Below, in pieces: positions 15,637 to 22,532 of a stretch of 64,000 bases of DNA (position 1 is its first letter; each line of letters starts with the position of its first letter). Origin of the DNA: Streptomyces sp. DG2A-72. GTDB taxonomy: Bacteria > Actinomycetota > Actinomycetes > Streptomycetales > Streptomycetaceae. The translations under genes and the position numbers were made by a program. Under the pieces are notes generated by a model, which saw only the letters and a list, made by a program, of their open reading frames with translations, had not been told where the DNA came from and did no database searches. The DNA lies in assembly GCF_030499575.1 (NCBI RefSeq), contig NZ_JASTLC010000001.1, positions 9,076,001-9,140,000 on the forward strand, in the 5' to 3' direction.

Positions 15637-16391
15637 CAGCTGCTCACCGTCCGCTGCTCGATCTTCTTGTCCGCCGCCTGCTCCGGAGTGAGGGCGAGGA
15701 CCCGCTGCACGAAGATGCCGGGCAGATGCACCGCGTCCGGGTCGATCTCGCCGGGCTCGACGAGTTCCTCGACCTCGGCGATCGTCACCCGGCCCGCCAT
15801 CGCCGCGAGGGGGTTGAAGTTCCGCGAGGACTTGTTGAAGACCAGGTTCCCGTGCCGGTCGCCCTTCGCCGCCCGCACCAGCGCGAAGTCGGTGCGGATG
15901 CCGCGCTCCAGCACGTACTCGGTGCCGTCGAACTCCCGTACCTCCTTCGCCGGGGAGGCCAGAGCGACGCCGCCGGAGCCGTCGTAGCGCCAGGGCAGCC
16001 CGCCCTCGGCGACCTGGGTCCCGACACCGGCGGGGGTGTAGAAGGCGGGGATGCCGGCGCCGCCGGCGCGCAGCCGCTCGGCGAGGGTGCCCTGCGGGAT
16101 CATCTCGACTTCCAGCTCACCGGCCAGGTACTGCCGCGCGAACTCCTTGTTCGCCCCGATGTAGGAGCCGGTCACCCGGGCGATCCGGCCCGCGGCGAGC
16201 AGCACGGCGAGTCCGGACTCCATCGCCCCGCAGTTGTTGGACACGACGCCCAGACCGCTCACGCCCCGCTCGTACAGCGCCTGGATCAGTACGTTCGGCA
16301 CACCGCTCAGCCCGAATCCGCCGACCGCGAGGGTCGCGTCGTCCGGCACATCGGCCACCGCCTCCAGGGCTGTGGCGACCACCTTGTCCAT
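15636..16391 (-). CDS. pcaI: 3-oxoadipate CoA-transferase subunit A PcaI
   Basis: 251 residues, the alpha subunit partner of PcaJ. The N-terminal [17 protein letters not shown] region and the [10 protein letters not shown] stretch are typical of SCOT-type alpha subunits, as is the [27 protein letters not shown] segment. It is the first gene of the seven-gene pcaIJFHGBL operon, transcribed divergently from pcaV across 187 bp. Expression should be relieved by protocatechuate through PcaV (established for the S. coelicolor homologue; inferred here). Confidence 0.94.
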   Translation of the reverse strand: MDKVVATALEAVADVPDDATLAVGGFGLSGVPNVLIQALYERGVSGLGVVSNNCGAMESGLAVLLAAGRIARVTGSYIGANKEFARQYLAGELEVEMIPQGTLAERLRAGGAGIPAFYTPAGVGTQVAEGGLPWRYDGSGGVALASPAKEVREFDGTEYVLERGIRTDFALVRAAKGDRHGNLVFNKSSRNFNPLAAMAGRVTIAEVEELVEPGEIDPDAVHLPGIFVQRVLALTPEQAADKKIEQRTVSS

Positions 16392-16420
16392 CCGTGAAGC
16401 CCCATCTCTTACGATCCCGG

Positions 16421-16542
16421 TTAGTCAGGGCACTGATTATTTCCGCGAGGTTTTCCTCACGCTGCCACTCCGGGGATGGGCAGTCAAGACCCCAGGTGAA
16501 AGCAAAGGTGAGCGCCGGGAGTGATGCGATATTGTTCAGTGC
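16421..16542. promoter_or_regulatory. Candidate PcaV operator sites
   Basis: In the pcaI-pcaV divergent region, ttagtcagggcactgattat (16421-16440) is an imperfect dyad (agtcag / ctgatt). Its core gcactga (16430-16436) recurs inverted as tcagtgc at 16536-16542, close to pcaV. Two inverted copies, one near each start, would suit a MarR-type repressor controlling both directions. Assignment is by position and symmetry only. Confidence 0.5.
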
Positions 16543-16578
16543 ACCGATGAAATACTGCATCGACGCTGAGGAGCACAC

Positions 16579-17049
16579 ATGGCCGCGGTGGACCTCACCA
16601 CCCACCCCGGGCACCTGGCCCGGCGCCTCCAGCAGGCTCATTACCTGCTGTGGAACACCATGGTCTCCGAGGAGATCACGTCACCGCAGTTCGCCGTCCT
16701 CAACGCGCTCGTCGCCGAGCCGGGCCTCGACCAGCGCACGGTGGGGGAACGCGTGGGGCTCGACCGGTCCACCATCGCCGAGGTGATCAGCCGGCTCGGC
16801 CGCCGGGGTCTGCTCGACAAGGTGCGCAACCCGCAGGACGGCCGCCGCTTCCTGCTGCGTCTCACGGACGAAGGCACCCGGACCCACCGCAAGCTCACGG
16901 TCCGTACGGCCCGGATGAACCAGGTCTTCCTGGCCCCGCTCTCCACCGAGGAGCAGACCGTCTTCTTCGACCTCCTCCGCCGTGTCTCGGACGCGGCGGA
17001 GGGGCTGCGTAATCCGACGGAACCTCTTACGGCGTCGAAGGCCGGGTAG
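16579..17049 (+). CDS. pcaV: MarR-family repressor PcaV
   Basis: 156 residues. The winged helix covers about residues 30-100 (LDQRTVGERVGLDRSTIAEV, then RRGLLDKVRNPQDGRR). The N-terminal helix LARRLQQAHYLLW places Arg at 15 and His at 21; in the S. coelicolor PcaV structure these residues contact protocatechuate, and Arg15 is required for ligand sensing (established for that homologue). ATG 16579 follows gaggag at 16567-16572. It is divergent from the pca operon, as in S. coelicolor, and should repress it until protocatechuate is present. It converges on the DUF3048 gene. Confidence 0.94.
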   Translation: MAAVDLTTHPGHLARRLQQAHYLLWNTMVSEEITSPQFAVLNALVAEPGLDQRTVGERVGLDRSTIAEVISRLGRRGLLDKVRNPQDGRRFLLRLTDEGTRTHRKLTVRTARMNQVFLAPLSTEEQTVFFDLLRRVSDAAEGLRNPTEPLTASKAG

Positions 17050-17066
17050 GCGCGTCTGTACGAGGG

Positions 17067-18038
17067 TCAGGCCTGCGCGAAGACCACCCAGACCTGGCCC
17101 TCGGCGAAGTTGACCTGCGTGCCGTTCCCGGTGGTGAAGTCCGTGCCGTCGGTGGCGTTCGCGCGTTTCCAGCCGGCGTCGAAGACCTTGCCGTCGCGCA
17201 GCACCTCCGCCCTGCCCGCGCCGACCGTCTCGGTGTACGGCGTCGTGTTGCCGAGGGAGTCGTGGAAATCGGACTCGCGCACGTTCACGTACTGGATCAC
17301 GACCGTCGCCGGTGCCATCCGCGCTCCGTCGGTGGTCACCGTGGGTGAACCGTCCATCGACACCAGCCATCGGTCGCGGTTCTCGGACCAGGTGAAGGTG
17401 AACCGGGCGGCCGGGTAGCGCACGGTCAGGGAGGTCTCGGGTGTGCCGCCCGAGGGTGCGGTGCCGTAGCGGAATCCGGTCGTCAGCGCGTCCGCGCCGG
17501 GCGCCGAGGGCATCAGCCGGTCGGGCCGCAGGTAGAGGTTGTGCGGGGCGGGCGTGGCCGTGCCCCGGTAGTAGGCGTCGGACGCCTTGCCGGGCGGCTG
17601 GGCGTTCACCGGCGCCTCGTCGATCAGCGGGAGCAGTCTGCGCTGGGCTCCCGAGAAGGCGAGCGTGGGCCGGTCGAACTGGCGCAGCAGCTCCAGGTCG
17701 GACTCGCGGGCGCTGCGCACCGGGCCGATCACCGGCGGCAGCTTGGTCGCGTACACCGCCATCAGCCGGCTCAGGCCGCCCTCGACCTGCTCGACGTACA
17801 CGATGTCCGCGGAGTCGAGCCCCGTGTGAGGGCGGGCCGCGCGGGCGTTGTCGATCTTCACGGCGAGCACCGAGCCCTCGGCAGCCCGGCTCTGCGACGG
17901 CCGCTCGACCCGCTCCTGGCCCGTTCCGCGCCCGTCGTCGCCCGACGAGGTGCAGCCCGCGGTCAGGGAGAGCGTCATCAGGGCGGCCAGAAGCGCCACC
18001 CCCGTCGTTGCGCGTCGCGTGCGTGCCCTGCGTCCCAT
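17067..18038 (-). CDS. DUF3048 (YerB-like) lipoprotein
   Basis: 323 residues. The N-terminus has RRARTRR, a hydrophobic stretch and the lipobox LTAGC, so it should be lipid-anchored outside the membrane. The body matches DUF3048: AVKIDNARAARPHTGLDSADI, VRSARESDLELL and, near the end, WKRANATDGTDF and GTQVNFAEGQVWVVF. The function of DUF3048 proteins is not established; a role at the cell envelope is often assumed. ATG 18038 is used; a GTG two codons upstream (18044) has a slightly better-spaced ribosome site and is equally possible. The longer open frame upstream is a shadow of the ligase gene region. Confidence 0.85.
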   Translation of the reverse strand: MGRRARTRRATTGVALLAALMTLSLTAGCTSSGDDGRGTGQERVERPSQSRAAEGSVLAVKIDNARAARPHTGLDSADIVYVEQVEGGLSRLMAVYATKLPPVIGPVRSARESDLELLRQFDRPTLAFSGAQRRLLPLIDEAPVNAQPPGKASDAYYRGTATPAPHNLYLRPDRLMPSAPGADALTTGFRYGTAPSGGTPETSLTVRYPAARFTFTWSENRDRWLVSMDGSPTVTTDGARMAPATVVIQYVNVRESDFHDSLGNTTPYTETVGAGRAEVLRDGKVFDAGWKRANATDGTDFTTGNGTQVNFAEGQVWVVFAQA

Positions 18039-18138
18039 GTCCACCGTTGCCACCTGCCTCGTGTCAACGATTGTGCACGTATGGGCCGATTGATAGCCAT
18101 ACCTGATCGGTCCTGATCGGGATTTCAGGTCGGTTCCG

Positions 18139-19203
18139 TCATGGGCCGAAGATCTCCGCCAGGTCATAGCTGACCGGCTCCTCCAGCTGCGCGTAGGTGC
18201 AGCTGTGCGGATCCCGGTCCGGGCGCCAGCGGCGGAACCGGGCCGTGTGCCGGAAGCGCACCCCGTTCTCCATGTGGTCGTACGCCACCTCGACGACCCG
18301 CTCCGGCCGCAGCGGCACCCAGGACAGGTCCTTCTTGCCGGACCAGCGGCTGGGCGCGCCGGGCAGCCGCGCCGACTCGTGCGCCGCCTCCTCGGCCCAG
18401 GCCGCCCAGGGGTGCCCGGCGACATCGTCCATCCGCAACGGCTCCAGTTCCTCGACGAGTTCGGCCCGGCGCTTCATCGAGAAGGCGGCGGAGACGCCCA
18501 CGTGCTGGAGGGTGCCCTGATCGTCGTAGAGGCCGAGCAGCAGCGAGCCCACGACCGGTCCGCTCTTGTGGAAGCGGTAGCCCGCGACGACGACGTCCGC
18601 CGTGCGCTCGTGCTTGATCTTGAACATCGCGCGCTCGTCCTGGAGATAGTGCACCCCGAGCGGCTTCGCGATGACGCCGTCGAGGCCCGCCCCCTCGTAC
18701 TGGTCGAACCACTGCCGCGCCACCTCGATGTCGGTCGTCGCCGGCGCCAGGTGCACGGGCGCCGTCACTCCGTCCAGCGCCCTGGTCAGCAGGGCCCGGC
18801 GGTCGCTCAGCGGGACGTCCAGCAGCGACTCGTCGTCCAGAGCCAGCAGGTCGAAGGCGACGAAGGAGGCCGGGGTCTTCTCGGCGAGCATCCGCACCCG
18901 GGAGTCCGCCGGGTGGATGCGCTCGGTCAGTGCGTCGAAGTCGAGGCGCCCCTCACGGGCGATCACGATCTCGCCGTCCACGACGCAGCGCTTCGGCAGC
19001 CTCTCCCGCACCGCCATCACAAGCTCCGGAAAGTACCTGGTCAGCGGCTTGCCGGTGCGGCTGCCGAGCTCCACGTCGGTCCCGTCGCGGAACACGATCG
19101 CGCGGAAGCCGTCCCACTTCGCCTCGTAGTGCATGTCCGGCGGGATCTTCGCGACCGACTTGGCGAGCATCGGCTTCACGGGTGGCATCACAGGGAGGTC
19201 CAT
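18139..19203 (-). CDS. ATP-dependent DNA ligase (LigC / LigD-ligase type)
   Basis: 354 residues, the size of a stand-alone ligase of the LigC class. Motif I is EAKWDGFRAI with the adenylated Lys at residue 29; further motifs are SRTGKPLTRYFPEL, VVDGEIV, FVAFDLLAL, LDGVIAKPLG and FKIKHERTADVVVAGY, the last carrying the motif V lysines. The C-terminal OB-fold ends around ARFRRWRPDRDP. Such ligases seal nicks and double-strand breaks, often with Ku and a LigD-type polymerase. It is divergent from the polymerase gene at 19278 with 74 bp between. The pair is conserved in Streptomyces (called LigC and PolR in S. ambofaciens work, as I recall). Confidence 0.92.
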   Translation of the reverse strand: MDLPVMPPVKPMLAKSVAKIPPDMHYEAKWDGFRAIVFRDGTDVELGSRTGKPLTRYFPELVMAVRERLPKRCVVDGEIVIAREGRLDFDALTERIHPADSRVRMLAEKTPASFVAFDLLALDDESLLDVPLSDRRALLTRALDGVTAPVHLAPATTDIEVARQWFDQYEGAGLDGVIAKPLGVHYLQDERAMFKIKHERTADVVVAGYRFHKSGPVVGSLLLGLYDDQGTLQHVGVSAAFSMKRRAELVEELEPLRMDDVAGHPWAAWAEEAAHESARLPGAPSRWSGKKDLSWVPLRPERVVEVAYDHMENGVRFRHTARFRRWRPDRDPHSCTYAQLEEPVSYDLAEIFGP

Positions 19204-19264
19204 GCTCTGATTCTGCGCGTGTGAGGCCGTGAACGCCCGGTGTGCGAGGGACGGGTGTTGGGCC

Positions 19265-19278
19265 TACCGTGGCTCGCA
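19265..19278 (+). promoter_or_regulatory. Leaderless -10 element for the polymerase gene
   Basis: taccgt (19265-19270) fits the TAnnnT -10 consensus and ends 7 bases before ATG 19278, which has no Shine-Dalgarno sequence. This spacing is typical of leaderless Streptomyces transcripts. The -35 region is weak. Confidence 0.45.
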
Positions 19279-20330
19279 TGGGTGAAGCGGTGCAACTGGA
19301 GGCGGGCGGCCGGACCGTACGGCTGTCCAGCCCGGGCAAGATCTTCTTTCCGGAGCGCGGTTTCACCAAGCTGGACCTCGCCCGGTACTACATCGCCGTC
19401 GGCCCCGGCATCCTGCGCGCCCTGCGCAACCGCCCCACCACCCTGGAGCGCTACCCGGACGGCGTCACCGGCGAGAACTTCTTCCAGAAGCGGGCCCCGA
19501 AGAACATGCCCGACTGGATCCCCACCGCCCACATCACCTTCCCCAGCGGCCGCAGCGCCGACGAGATGTGCCCCACGGAGGAGGCCGCCGTCCTGTGGGC
19601 CGCCCAGTTCGGCACCCTCACCTTCCACCCCTGGCCGGTGCGCCGCGACGACGTCGACCACCCCGACGAACTCCGCATCGACCTCGACCCGCAGCCCGGC
19701 ACCGACTTCGACGACGCCGTCCGCGCCGCCCATGAACTGCGCGCGCTCCTGAACGAGTTCGGCGGCCTGCGCGGCTTCCCCAAGACCTCCGGCGGACGCG
19801 GCCTGCACGTCTTCGTGCCCATCGAACCCCGCTGGACCTTCACCCAGGTCCGCCGCGCCGCGATCGCCGTCGGCCGCGAGCTGGAACGCCGGATGCCGGA
19901 GCACGTGACCATCAAGTGGTGGAAGGAGGAGCGGGGGCAGAAGATCTTCGTGGACTACAACCAGACCGCCAGGGACCGCACCATCGCCTCCGCCTATTCC
20001 GTACGACCCCGCCCGCACGCCCCCGTCTCGGCACCCCTGCGCTGGGACGAGGTCGGCGTGGCGCACCCCCGGGACTTCGACCTGGCGACGATGCCGGTGC
20101 GCTTCGCCGAAGTGGGCGACGTCCACGCGGACATGGACGACCACCGCTACTCCCTGGAAGCCCTGCTGGACCTGGCCGCCAAAGACGAACACGACCACGG
20201 GCTCGGCGATCTGCCGTACCCGCCCGAGTATCCGAAGATGCCGGGTGAGCCCACGCGGGTGCAGCCGAGCCGGGCCAAGAAGAAGGCGGCGCCCCCTGAG
20301 GAGGCGCCGCCAGAGCCTACAACTCCTTGA
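19278..20330 (+). CDS. LigD-type primase/polymerase domain protein (PolR-like)
   Basis: 350 residues, a single-domain archaeo-eukaryotic-primase polymerase like that of LigD. Signatures are SSPGKIFFPERGFTKLDLA, the metal-binding DLDP in ELRIDLDPQPG near residue 140, KTSGGRGLHVFVPIE and IFVDYNQTARDRTIASAYS. Known relatives fill gaps and add nucleotides, preferably ribonucleotides, during Ku-dependent end joining. The tail after PYPPEYPKMPGEP is Pro/Lys-rich and disordered. ATG 19278 matches the family start and probably is leaderless. It faces the ligase gene divergently. Its last codons lie in a 16-bp near-duplication with the end of the converging DUF1080 gene. Confidence 0.92.
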   Translation: MGEAVQLEAGGRTVRLSSPGKIFFPERGFTKLDLARYYIAVGPGILRALRNRPTTLERYPDGVTGENFFQKRAPKNMPDWIPTAHITFPSGRSADEMCPTEEAAVLWAAQFGTLTFHPWPVRRDDVDHPDELRIDLDPQPGTDFDDAVRAAHELRALLNEFGGLRGFPKTSGGRGLHVFVPIEPRWTFTQVRRAAIAVGRELERRMPEHVTIKWWKEERGQKIFVDYNQTARDRTIASAYSVRPRPHAPVSAPLRWDEVGVAHPRDFDLATMPVRFAEVGDVHADMDDHRYSLEALLDLAAKDEHDHGLGDLPYPPEYPKMPGEPTRVQPSRAKKKAAPPEEAPPEPTTP

Positions 20331-20333
20331 TAG

Positions 20334-22532
20334 CTACAGCTCCTTGATCCGGATGTCCCGGTACGAGACCACATCCGTCGTGCCGTGCACCTGGAGCCCG
20401 ACGTAGCCGGAGGCGAACCGACGTCCGTCCGTGCCCGGGTCGTCCGAGCGGGGCGGGACGAAGTCCTGGCCGCCGATGTTGTCGAACTCATTGATCAGCA
20501 CGCCGTTGCGGTAGACCGAGTAATGCTGGTCGACCACGCGGATCTCGTAGTCGTTCCACGTGCCCTTCTGGGTGACGCCCGCACCGCCGAGCCCCACCCG
20601 GTCGAAGCCGTAGACCGACCCGGTCTTGTACATGTCCCCACTGGGACTGTCGAAGACCTGCACCTCGTGCCCGTACTTGATCGCGGCCCACTCCGGCCGC
20701 GGCTCCTCCGGATGGTCATGGACGTACGGGAACCGCACGAACACACCGGAGTTGGCGTTGCCCGTTCCGGGCGCGTCGTCCCGCCACTGGAGCCGGAGCG
20801 AGAAGTCGCCGTACTTGCGCTCCGGGAACCACAGCATGCCGAGGCCCGCCTTGGTCGTGCCGCTGGTCATCGACCCGTCGGGGTTGAGCCCGAACGAACC
20901 GCCGCCCACCTGCGCCCACTTGGCGAAGGAGCCCGCGGTGCCGTCGAAGATCGTGCGGTAGCCCTCGGTCTGGCCGGGCTTGCCGATCCCGGACTCACGG
21001 GCGGCCTTCAGGATCGCGTTGTGCTCCCGCTGATCGACGACGCCTTCGCTGAGGAGCTTGGCCAGGACCGTCCGTACGTGCTTCAGGAACAGCGCGTGGG
21101 ACGTCCACTCCTTCTCGTCCTCGATCAACTCGTTGATGCGGCACCGGTTGTTGGTGACGCGGTTCGGCACACCCGAGTCGACCGTGCCGACGAGGACCGT
21201 CAACCGCTCGTCGTACTCAGGGCAGTTGGGCGCGGGCACTCCGCCTCCGGCCACCACGGTGAAGCTCACCGTCCGTGGTGCGGAGGTGTTGCCCGCCTTG
21301 TCGCTCGCCCGGTAGGCCACGGTGTGCGGGCCCACGCGGTCGACGATCACGGGCGCGGTGTAGGCGAGGTACGGCCCGCCGTCGAGCGAGTACTCGATGC
21401 TCGCGACCTCGCCGCCGTGGTCGGTCGCGCTGACGGTGACCTTGGCGTTGTTCACATACGCCCCGTCGGAGTTCCGCGTGCCGTCGACGCTCACACCGGT
21501 GACGGGCGGGGTGGTGTCCTGCGGTGGTGCCGAGACGACCGTGAACTGCACGCTCTTCTCGGCGGCCACGTTGCCCGCCTTGTCGGTGGCGCGGTAGCGC
21601 ACGGTGTGCGTGCCGACCGCGTGCACCATCACGGGGGCGGTGTACGGCTGCCAGGCGCCGTCGCCGACCGCGTACTCGATGGTGTTGACCCCGGAACCGG
21701 TGTCGGAGGCGGAGACGGTGACCGTGGCCATGTCGACATAGGCCCCGTCCGCGTTCTGTTCGCCGGTCACCGTCGCCGAGGTCTCCGGCGGTGTCTTGTC
21801 ATCGGTCGGCGGCGCCACGACGGTGAACTGCACGCTCTTCTCGGCCGCCACGTTCCCCGCCTTGTCCAGGGCGCGATAGCGGACCTTGTGGCTGCCGACC
21901 TGGTCGACGACGACCGGGGTGGTGTACGGCTGCCAGGCGCCCGTGTCACCGATGGCGTACTCGATGCGGTCCACGCCGGAGCCGCCGTCCTCGTCGGTGG
22001 CGTTGACCGTCACGCTCGCCGAACCGACGTACTGGCCCTGCGAGTTCTGCGTCCCGCTCACCTGGGCCGAGGTCTGAGGCGGGGTGGTGTCCTCGCCGCT
22101 GCCCTCGGTCACCACGAGGATGCCCTGCATCTGGCCGTGTCCCGGGATCGTGCAGTAGTAGCGGTAGCGGCCGGGGGTGAGCGTGACCTCGGCGGTGTGC
22201 TTTCCGCCCTGGTCGTCGTTCGGGTTGGCGAGGATGTTCAGCGGGACGTCGTTGTTGTACTCCGGGTCGGAGACGTCGAACGTCAGGGTGTGCGGCATGC
22301 CGGTCGTGTTGCCGGTCGCCACGCTGTTCTCGAAGACGATCGTCGTCGTGCCCGCCACGGCCGTCGCCGGTGCGGACACGTACTTGTTGATGTCGTCGCC
22401 CGCGGTCCAGGTGAGGGTCTGGGCGGCGGCGGCCTGCGGCTCCGACTGCCCTGCGGCGGGCAGGGATTGGAACCCCAGCAGCATGAGGAGCGCGGCCGAC
22501 AAGGCCGTCAGGATTCTTCGTTGGCGTATCAC
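20334..22532 (-). CDS. Secreted cupredoxin - triple Ig-like - DUF1080 protein
   Basis: 732 residues, exported: RQRRILTALSAALLMLLGFQ is a signal peptide. Residues about 40-145 form a cupredoxin domain with a probable type 1 copper site (GMPHTLTF supplies His; YYCTIPGHGQM supplies Cys, His, Met). Three repeats of about 90 residues follow (about 150-435), each with VTVxAxD, IEYxxG, YTxPV and YRAxDKAGN motifs, of the OmpL47/bacterial-Ig type. The C-terminal part (about 520-732) is a DUF1080/3-keto-disaccharide hydrolase jelly-roll (RTIFDGTAGSFAKW, GVFVRFPY, YVGLQVHGTTDVVSYRDIRI). The GTG start at 22530-22532 overlaps the upstream gene's stop as GTGA, so translation is coupled to the ThuA-dehydrogenase gene. 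Confidence 0.88.
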   Translation of the reverse strand: MIRQRRILTALSAALLMLLGFQSLPAAGQSEPQAAAAQTLTWTAGDDINKYVSAPATAVAGTTTIVFENSVATGNTTGMPHTLTFDVSDPEYNNDVPLNILANPNDDQGGKHTAEVTLTPGRYRYYCTIPGHGQMQGILVVTEGSGEDTTPPQTSAQVSGTQNSQGQYVGSASVTVNATDEDGGSGVDRIEYAIGDTGAWQPYTTPVVVDQVGSHKVRYRALDKAGNVAAEKSVQFTVVAPPTDDKTPPETSATVTGEQNADGAYVDMATVTVSASDTGSGVNTIEYAVGDGAWQPYTAPVMVHAVGTHTVRYRATDKAGNVAAEKSVQFTVVSAPPQDTTPPVTGVSVDGTRNSDGAYVNNAKVTVSATDHGGEVASIEYSLDGGPYLAYTAPVIVDRVGPHTVAYRASDKAGNTSAPRTVSFTVVAGGGVPAPNCPEYDERLTVLVGTVDSGVPNRVTNNRCRINELIEDEKEWTSHALFLKHVRTVLAKLLSEGVVDQREHNAILKAARESGIGKPGQTEGYRTIFDGTAGSFAKWAQVGGGSFGLNPDGSMTSGTTKAGLGMLWFPERKYGDFSLRLQWRDDAPGTGNANSGVFVRFPYVHDHPEEPRPEWAAIKYGHEVQVFDSPSGDMYKTGSVYGFDRVGLGGAGVTQKGTWNDYEIRVVDQHYSVYRNGVLINEFDNIGGQDFVPPRSDDPGTDGRRFASGYVGLQVHGTTDVVSYRDIRIKEL

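Noticed and set aside
21236..22075. Tandem repeat units in the cupredoxin-DUF1080 gene as possible mobile repeats
   Set aside because: They are homologous in-frame Ig-like domains, conserved at protein level.
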